From assembly GCA_040391865.1 (NCBI GenBank), contig JBEBWZ010000119.1, positions 1 to 10,441 of the forward strand: a DNA stretch of 10,441 bases, written 5' to 3'. Source of the DNA: Solimonas sp040391865 (GTDB lineage: Bacteria > Pseudomonadota > Gammaproteobacteria > Nevskiales > Nevskiaceae). Positions 6,864-10,441 of this stretch are shown here, piece by piece. A program made the position numbers and the translations under genes. The stretch's first letter is position 1, and each line of letters opens with the position of its first letter. The notes under the pieces were generated by a model. The model saw only the letters and a list, made by a program, of their open reading frames with translations. It was not told the origin of the DNA and did not search any database.

Positions 6864-6880
6864 GGCTGGCTCCACAAAAG

Positions 6881-6906
6881 GTTGGGCAACCACTGTGCTG
6901 CCCAAC
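6881..6906 (-). other. Hairpin in the leader of the DUF4442 gene
   Basis: GTTGGGCA (6881-6888) pairs perfectly with TGCCCAAC (6899-6906) around a 10-nt loop. On the minus strand it lies 7 bases before the ribosome site, so it could affect translation or end read-through from the VOC gene; no U-tract of note follows (CTTTTG). Confidence 0.35.
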
Positions 6907-6932
6907 ACCTGGCGGTTTCAATGACCTGGGAC

Positions 6933-6938
6933 GTTATA
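6933..6938 (-). promoter_or_regulatory. Possible -10 (TATAAC) for the DUF4442 gene
   Basis: TATAAC is read on the minus strand 70 bases before the DUF4442 start, matching the -10 consensus at 5 of 6 positions. No good -35 is visible at 16-18 bp. If used, the transcript leader would contain the hairpin at 6881-6906. Confidence 0.25.
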
Positions 6939-6981
6939 AGGCCGGCGCTCCAGCCAATTCGCCGGTCCCTATCCGACTTAC

Positions 6982-7350
6982 TCAGCCCATGAAGAAAACA
7001 TTGAGCTTGTTGCCATCCAGATCCCGGAAGTAGCCGGCATAAAAACTGCTGCCGCGCGGTCCGGCCGGGCCTTCGTCCTTCGCACCCAGCTCGATCGCCT
7101 TCGCGTAGACCTGATCCACTTCCTCACGGCTGTGCGCGATCAGGCTGACCATCATGCCGTTGCCCACCGTCGCCGGCTGACCATCGAAGGGCTTGGTCAA
7201 GGCAATGGTGGGGGTACCGGGTTTTGCCGACCACATGATGAACTTCTCGGTTTCCATCATCCGGCGCGCACCGATCACGCCGAGCAGCGCGTCGTAGAAT
7301 TGCGCGGCGCGCGCGATGTCATTGGTACCGAGGGTGACGTAACCGATCAT
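6982..7350 (-). CDS. VOC-family (glyoxalase/bleomycin-resistance fold) protein
   Basis: This 122-residue protein has the beta-alpha-beta repeats of the vicinal oxygen chelate fold: MIGYVTLGTNDIARAAQFYD at the N-terminus (first repeat) and the C-terminal SSFYAGYFRDLDGNKLNVFF, matching the usual 'F.DPDGN.iE' end. The residues that usually bind metal are not conserved. Tyr4 stands where a His is common, and Asn117 stands where Glu is common (GNKLN for GNxIE), so classic glyoxalase I activity is doubtful. The start at 7350 is set by GGAG (complement of 7357-7360) 6 bases ahead and by the family's typical start. The frame stays open to 8154, but that extension is antisense to the pseudouridine synthase and is rejected. 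It is divergent from that gene, 39 bp apart. Function unknown. Confidence 0.85.
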   Translation of the reverse strand: MIGYVTLGTNDIARAAQFYDALLGVIGARRMMETEKFIMWSAKPGTPTIALTKPFDGQPATVGNGMMVSLIAHSREEVDQVYAKAIELGAKDEGPAGPRGSSFYAGYFRDLDGNKLNVFFMG

Positions 7351-7389
7351 GCGGAGCTCCAGGCTTCTCAATTGCTGCGATAGAGGACA

Positions 7390-8340
7390 ATGGCGGCGAT
7401 CGCCATCAGCCGCGCAGCGTATCGCGCCGCAGTACCCTTTGCGAAGACCGATTTGAAAACCGACCTGCCGATTCTCGATGGCGTGAGCCCCAGCGCCATC
7501 ACGCTGCCGCCGGGCAACTGGGGATGTGCGCTCGAATTTCTGGTCGCGCACTTTCCCGAGATCGACGAGACCACCTGGCGCGCGCGCATGCAACGCGGCC
7601 GTGTACTCGACGAGCACGCCCAGCCACTGCATGCAGACAGCCCCTATCTCGCTGGCAGCACCCTGTTCTATTACCGTGAACTGGCCGCGGAAACGCCGAT
7701 CCCCTTCCTGGAAACAGTGCTGTATCAGGACGAACATCTGGTGGCCGCAGACAAGCCGCATTTTCTGCCGGTGATGCCGGCCGGACGCTTCGTGCAGGAA
7801 ACACTGCTGGTCAGGCTCAAACGCCGCCTGGGACTGGAGCAGTTGGCACCGCTGCATCGCATCGATCGCGGTACTGCAGGGCTGGTGCTGTTCTCGGTCA
7901 ATCCGGAGACACGCGCCCGCTACCATGCGCTGTTCGCGCAACGCGAGATGATCAAGATCTACGAAGCGCTGGCACCCGCGCTGCCGCCCGAAAAATTTCC
8001 GCTGCATCATCGCAGCCGCATCGAACCGGGCGAACCGTTCTATCGCATGCGCGAGACCGAGGGTCCGCCCAATGCGGAAACGCGGATCGAAATCGCCGAA
8101 CGCCGCGGCGCCCTCGCGCTGTATCGCCTGCAACTGCTGACCGGACGCAAGCATCAGCTGCGCGTGCAGATGGCGGGCCTGGGTGCGCCCATCGTGAACG
8201 ACGATCTCTATCCGGAAGTGAGACGCGACGCAGACGGCGACTACTCGCGGCCACTACAGCTTCTCGCCAGGCGCATCGCCTTCCGCGACCCCCTGGACGG
8301 CAGCATGCGCACTTTCGAGAGCCGGCAGCACCTTCTTTGA
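7390..8340 (+). CDS. RluA-family pseudouridine synthase
   Basis: This RNA-modifying enzyme of 316 residues isomerises uridine to pseudouridine in rRNA or tRNA. The catalytic motif HRIDRGTAGL (156-165) has the conserved Asp159. EHLVAADKPHFLPVMP (115-130) is family motif I, and LLTGRKHQLRVQMAGLG, followed by the IVNDDLYP segment, forms the C-terminal RNA-site motifs. An N-terminal region at about 45-95 resembles a reduced S4-like domain. The exact target (23S rRNA or tRNA position) cannot be set from sequence; the long segment before motif I resembles the RluA/TruC-like stand-alone group. At the ATG at 7390, GAGG (7383-7386) is only 3 bases away, which is tight. The first 24 or so residues look unconserved, so a later start such as TTG at 7453 is possible. 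Confidence 0.88.
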   Translation: MAAIAISRAAYRAAVPFAKTDLKTDLPILDGVSPSAITLPPGNWGCALEFLVAHFPEIDETTWRARMQRGRVLDEHAQPLHADSPYLAGSTLFYYRELAAETPIPFLETVLYQDEHLVAADKPHFLPVMPAGRFVQETLLVRLKRRLGLEQLAPLHRIDRGTAGLVLFSVNPETRARYHALFAQREMIKIYEALAPALPPEKFPLHHRSRIEPGEPFYRMRETEGPPNAETRIEIAERRGALALYRLQLLTGRKHQLRVQMAGLGAPIVNDDLYPEVRRDADGDYSRPLQLLARRIAFRDPLDGSMRTFESRQHLL

Positions 8341-8353
8341 AACATCAAGACAA

Positions 8354-8441
8354 CTGTCATTCTGAGCGCCAGCGAAGAATCTTCTCCCGGATATCGGCTG
8401 TACTTTGCGAGCAGATCCTTCGCTGGCGCTCAGGATGACGG
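8354..8441. repeat. Long inverted repeat with GTCATNCTGAGCGCCAGCGAAG arms
   Basis: Two 29-nt arms (8354-8382 and 8413-8441) are complementary except at three positions, two of them G-T pairs, with a 30-nt loop. The arm type (GTCATTCTGAGCG...GCGAAGAATCT) is one I recall as widely dispersed between genes in unrelated bacteria. The right arm shares ATCCTTCG and CTCAGGATGACGG with 6204-6229, so the window holds two members. It lies in the gap between the pseudouridine synthase and the transglutaminase-like gene, and may end transcription of the former. Confidence 0.75.
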
Positions 8442-8479
8442 CAGGGTGGCGGTAACCGCGGTTCCCGCCGCCATCGACT

Positions 8480-8485
8480 TAGAAT
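8480..8485 (+). promoter_or_regulatory. Possible -10 (TAGAAT) for the transglutaminase-like gene
   Basis: TAGAAT lies 29 bases before the TTG start, so transcription would begin near 8492, just ahead of the ribosome site at 8505-8508. No clear -35 is seen. It supports the TTG start over the upstream GTG, which would place the promoter inside the coding region. Confidence 0.3.
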
Positions 8486-8514
8486 GGCGCTCCCCCTTTC
8501 CGCCGGAGCCGTCC

Positions 8515-9183
8515 TTGGACGCCGCCACCGAATTCCTGCAGGCCACCGCAATGGTCGACGCCGATCACCCCGACGTCATCCGCTTTGCCGACGCCCATGC
8601 AGGCACCCACCCGGACCCTCGCGCACAGGCCGTCACGCTCTACTACGCCGTGCGCGACGGATTCCGCTACGACCCGTATCGGCTCGACATCTCGGTCAAC
8701 GGACTCAAGGCCAGTACCGTTCTGCAACAAGGCCGCGGCTGGTGCGTCAACAAAGCCGTGCTGCTCGCCGCCGCCTGCCGCGCCCGCGGCATTCCGGCGC
8801 GCATCGGTTTCGCCGACGTACGCAATCATCTGTCGACCGAGCGCATGCGCGAGACGATGAAGACCGACGTCTTCTACTACCACGGCTACACCGCGATCCT
8901 GCTCGATGGGCAATGGGTCAAGGCCACGCCCGCATTCAACATCGAGCTATGCCAGCGCTTCGGCCTCAAGCCGCTGGAGTTCGATGGCACCGAGGACTCG
9001 ATCTACCATCCGTTCGATCTCACCGGAAACCGCCACATGGAATATCTGAACTTCCGTGGCGAATTTGCCGACGTGCCGCTGGACGACATGCGCGCAACCT
9101 TCGAGCAGCACTATCGCCACATGACCGTGCTCAACGAAGCCGACTTCGAAAGGGATGTGGCGCAGGAGACCTCCGGCCTCTGA
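8515..9183 (+). CDS. Transglutaminase-like (papain-fold) protein
   Basis: This 222-residue protein has the transglutaminase-like core: GRGWCVNKAVLLAAACRARG (73-92) with nucleophile C77 at a helix start, GIPARIGFADV (92-102), and YYHGYTAILLDGQWVKATPA (121-140) with H123. The usual third residue, Asp of the 'VDxDP' turn, appears as Thr138 (KATPAFN), so the triad is incomplete or uses another acid. Proteases, amidases or crosslinking enzymes share this fold; the substrate is unknown. The C-terminal part includes DSIYHPFD (161-168) and HMEYLNFRGEFADVP (174-188), which look like family-specific signatures. The frame opens at GTG 8446, but TTG at 8515 is chosen because GGAG (8505-8508) precedes it by 6 bases, the repeat ends at 8441, and a -10 lies at 8480. 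It is likely cytoplasmic, as no signal peptide is seen. Confidence 0.8.
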   Translation: MDAATEFLQATAMVDADHPDVIRFADAHAGTHPDPRAQAVTLYYAVRDGFRYDPYRLDISVNGLKASTVLQQGRGWCVNKAVLLAAACRARGIPARIGFADVRNHLSTERMRETMKTDVFYYHGYTAILLDGQWVKATPAFNIELCQRFGLKPLEFDGTEDSIYHPFDLTGNRHMEYLNFRGEFADVPLDDMRATFEQHYRHMTVLNEADFERDVAQETSGL

Positions 9184-9190
9184 CGCGCAG

Positions 9191-9207
9191 TCCGCTTCAG
9201 AAGCGGA
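9191..9207. other. Small perfect palindrome between convergent genes
   Basis: TCCGCTT and AAGCGGA (7 bp each) flank CAG and overlap the stop codon of the AbrB-type gene, 8 bases past the transglutaminase-like stop. It might help end both transcripts, but no T-tract follows on either strand. Confidence 0.3.
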
Positions 9208-9430
9208 TATCGTGCACGTCGCAGAGTTCGGCGAGGGTGAGCTTGCGCCTGACCTGCAGCTTGGGCAGCCAGTCTCCGAGCTTGCGTGTTTTGGTTGCCG
9301 CTGAATCCAGAACGATTCGCGAACCCTCGACCGAAACCGATAGGCGCGCACCGGGCCGCAAATGCAGCTTTTCCCGGATCGCCCGGGGAATCACAAGCCG
9401 GCCTTTGCTGGTCAGCGTAGCGGATAACAT
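9197..9430 (-). CDS. AbrB/MazE/SpoVT-type DNA-binding protein, orphan antitoxin candidate
   Basis: This 77-residue protein has an N-terminal swapped-hairpin AbrB domain, ATLTSKGRLVIPRAIREKL (4-22) followed by LRPGARLSVSVEGSRIVL (24-41), the standard signature. Such proteins are DNA-binding antitoxins (VapB or MazE type) or transition regulators. The tail LGDWLPKLQVRRKLTLAELC (51-70) is the sort of toxin-contact region found in VapB-like antitoxins. A toxin gene would normally follow at once, but only 13 bases separate its stop from the opposite-strand transglutaminase-like gene, so no partner is present on its strand. It is divergent from a MazF-type toxin-antitoxin pair 102 bp away. The ATG at 9430 is preceded by a weak GGGGTG. 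It is either an orphan remnant or a third component of the neighbouring module. Confidence 0.82.
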   Translation of the reverse strand: MLSATLTSKGRLVIPRAIREKLHLRPGARLSVSVEGSRIVLDSAATKTRKLGDWLPKLQVRRKLTLAELCDVHDIRF

Positions 9431-9482
9431 GGCGCACCCCGTAAAGGTAATTCGTTGAAGCCGGATAGAATGTTACCCCTAC

Positions 9483-9496
9483 ATCACGAGCGTGAT
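9483..9496. promoter_or_regulatory. Palindromic operator candidate of the toxin-antitoxin operon
   Basis: ATCACG-AG-CGTGAT is a perfect 6-2-6 palindrome in the divergent gap, 37-50 bases before the antitoxin ATG. It overlaps a -10-like GATAAT (9494-9499), a placement typical of autorepressor sites of toxin-antitoxin operons. A TAGAAT (9466-9471) is another possible -10 in the gap. Which protein binds, the 73-residue antitoxin or the AbrB-type protein, is unknown. Confidence 0.45.
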
Positions 9497-9532
9497 AATC
9501 TGCTCCGGCATCACTCGATAGAGGTCTCAACG

Positions 9533-9754
9533 ATGTTCAAGACCCTGCAAGCCGAACTTCTCCCGAACGGCACGATCCGTTTTCTGGAGCCGCTGCCGCC
9601 CCTGAGCGGTCGTACCCGGCGGGTGCTGGTCACCCTCACCGAAACACAGGATGAGTCGCTGCCCGGCGAACTCCTAAGCGAACCTGTGCTCGCGCAAGAC
9701 TGGCTAAATGCGGAAGAGGATGCGGCATGGGCACACCTGCAGTCGGCAGCGTAG
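9533..9754 (+). CDS. Antitoxin of a MazF/PemK-type toxin-antitoxin pair
   Basis: This 73-residue protein has an N-terminal beta-rich part, LQAELLPNGTIRFLEPLPP (5-23), followed by RRVLVTLTE (29-37), and a C-terminal acidic part, LLSEPVLAQDWLNAEEDAAW (48-67). The second part, with LSE..LAxDW and EExAW, is a pattern I associate with antitoxins found next to MazF/PemK toxins and is probably the toxin-neutralising tail. It does not look like an AbrB or ribbon-helix-helix protein; the first half recalls small beta-type antitoxins (DUF104/DUF2281-like). The ATG at 9533 has GAGG (9521-9524) 8 bases ahead; the open frame back to 9455 is not supported. Its last 28 bases overlap the toxin gene, which couples the two translations. 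The role rests mainly on gene order. Confidence 0.72.
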   Translation: MFKTLQAELLPNGTIRFLEPLPPLSGRTRRVLVTLTETQDESLPGELLSEPVLAQDWLNAEEDAAWAHLQSAA

Positions 9755-10062
9755 TCCTCCTGCCTTTCCCCTATTCGGATCTGTCGGGCCAAAAGCTGCG
9801 GCCGGCACTGGCTTTGGCCGATGTACAGCGTGGCGACTGGATTCTGTGTCAGATCACCAGTCGCCCGTACGCGGATTCCACCGCCATTGAAATCGCAGTA
9901 GATGATTTTCAAACCGGCACGCTGCAGCGCATCAGCTACGCCAGGCCTGGAAAGCTGTTTACTGCCAATTCCGACCTGTTCCGTGGCGTTATTGGACAAC
10001 TCAAGCCTCTGCGCCATCGGCAAATCGTCGATGCCATCATCCTGCTGCTGAAGCAAAGCTGA
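9727..10062 (+). CDS. MazF/PemK-family mRNA-interferase toxin
   Basis: This 111-residue protein has the SH3-like MazF/PemK barrel marks: GSVVLLPFPYSDLSGQKLRP (7-26), with the catalytic Arg candidate R25 in KLRPAL, and CQITSRPYAD (41-50), with the catalytic Thr44/Ser45. The C-terminal RGVIGQLKPLRHRQIVDAIILLL (86-108) matches the final strand and helix. The family cuts RNA at short sequences and stops growth when its antitoxin is lost. Length is normal and all key residues are present, so the toxin is probably active. The ATG at 9727 has GAGG (9716-9719) 7 bases upstream, inside the antitoxin gene, which it overlaps by 28 bp. It is convergent with the next gene, 7 bases between stops. Confidence 0.9.
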   Translation: MGTPAVGSVVLLPFPYSDLSGQKLRPALALADVQRGDWILCQITSRPYADSTAIEIAVDDFQTGTLQRISYARPGKLFTANSDLFRGVIGQLKPLRHRQIVDAIILLLKQS

Positions 10063-10069
10063 TCGGCCC

Positions 10070-10441
10070 CTACCTCGCCGACATCAAACTCCCGATCGGT
10101 GTCACATCCGCCTTGGCGGCGGCGCCGCGGGGCGGCTTGCGGATGAAGTTGGTGCGAGCAACTTCGTTCTTCTTGGCCAGTTCGCGCATCAGCGCCTCAC
10201 AGGCGCTCTTTTCCGCCTCGCAGAGACCGCTCATGTCGATCTGCACCGCCAGGCCGCGACCGGAGGTGGTGCGCCTGATCGCGGCGGGATAGGCGGGATG
10301 GCCCTGAGGAACGAAGGACCAGAGCACATTCTTTTCCTTGTCCTCGATCTCGATCCAGCCCTCCCGGGTCGTGCGGCGGGCAGCCCCCTCCCGGGCGGAC
10401 AGGGCAGCCAGCGCCTCGGCCACGGTGTCGTAGCCCACGGC
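10070..10441 (-). CDS. Unrecognised protein, 5' end outside window
   Basis: The frame is open through the right edge of the window; a GTG at 10436-10438 is internal to an open frame (AVGYDTVAEAL) and need not be the start. The visible 123 residues end at a TAG at 10070-10072. Numbering from the first whole codon in the window (A1), the protein reads as mixed alpha/beta: an alpha start (VAEALAALSARE, 7-18), a possible two-strand part (GWIEIEDKEKNVLWSFVPQG, 28-47), YPAAIRR (51-57), and LCEAEKSACEALMRELAKKN (73-92) with two cysteines (C74, C81) seven residues apart that could form a disulfide, as in secreted proteins. The tail is basic and Ala-rich. It resembles conserved hypothetical proteins with a 'C-E-x-x-K-x-x-C' segment, but I cannot name a family or function. 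Confidence 0.65.
   Translation of the reverse strand, partial: AVGYDTVAEALAALSAREGAARRTTREGWIEIEDKEKNVLWSFVPQGHPAYPAAIRRTTSGRGLAVQIDMSGLCEAEKSACEALMRELAKKNEVARTNFIRKPPRGAAAKADVTPIGSLMSAR

Noticed and set aside
7351..8154. In-frame 268-codon N-terminal extension of the VOC protein
   Set aside because: It is antisense to the pseudouridine synthase; the VOC fold starts at 7350 with its own ribosome site.
9455..9532. Upstream extension of the antitoxin to 9455
   Set aside because: It would run through the palindromic operator candidate, has no ribosome site, and the added residues are unlike the family.
10061..10097. GATCGG/CCGATC inverted repeat as terminator between convergent genes
   Set aside because: Only 6 bp, long loop, mostly inside the coding region of the last gene, no T-tract.
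1..10441. CRISPR array, rRNA, or insertion-sequence transposase
   Set aside because: No regularly spaced repeats, no rRNA-like sequence and no transposase motif were seen on either strand.

Overview
The window is about 10.4 kb of GC-rich, gene-dense bacterial chromosome. Codon use, gene families and intergenic repeats fit a gammaproteobacterium, most likely of the Xanthomonadales/Lysobacterales (Rhodanobacter, Dokdonella or Lysobacter-like). Pointers are the BUD32-like small kinase, the DUF4442 and RluA-type neighbours, and the 'cgggattcggga' repeats that I recall as common in that order. The taxonomic call is an inference.

Layout. (1) 1-723, minus: 5' part of a BUD32/Kdo-kinase-like protein that runs off the left edge. 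(2) A 214-bp divergent gap carries an FNR/ANR-like dyad. (3) 938-2380, plus: a KshA/DAF-36-like Rieske oxygenase and an adrenodoxin-type [2Fe-2S] ferredoxin, probably an oxygenase and its electron donor, with a 12-bp perfect hairpin between them. (4) 2522-3778, plus: a CynX/NimT-type MFS transporter. (5) 3846-6179, plus: a MerR-type promoter (20-bp spacer filled by a dyad) driving a copper P1B ATPase with a His-rich N-terminus. (6) 6180-6392: two palindromic elements, one folding as a cloverleaf with no unpaired bases at its junction. (7) 6393-7350, minus: a DUF4442 hotdog protein and a VOC-fold protein. (8) 7390-9183, plus: an RluA-family pseudouridine synthase and a transglutaminase-like protein, separated by a long inverted repeat related to the one in region 6. 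(9) 9197-10062: an orphan AbrB/MazE-type antitoxin (minus), divergent from an overlapping antitoxin-MazF/PemK toxin pair (plus) with a palindromic operator candidate. (10) 10070-10441, minus: 3' part of an unrecognised protein.

Most of the genes are stand-alone housekeeping or accessory functions, not one pathway. The functional units are oxygenase plus ferredoxin, promoter plus copper pump, and the toxin-antitoxin pair. I see no clear new multi-gene defence or metabolic system. The least explained signals are the DNA structures: the 111-nt cloverleaf repeat, the related palindromes at 6194-6234 and 8354-8441, and the metal-type operator beside another inverted repeat. No gene-free stretch exceeds 300 bases.
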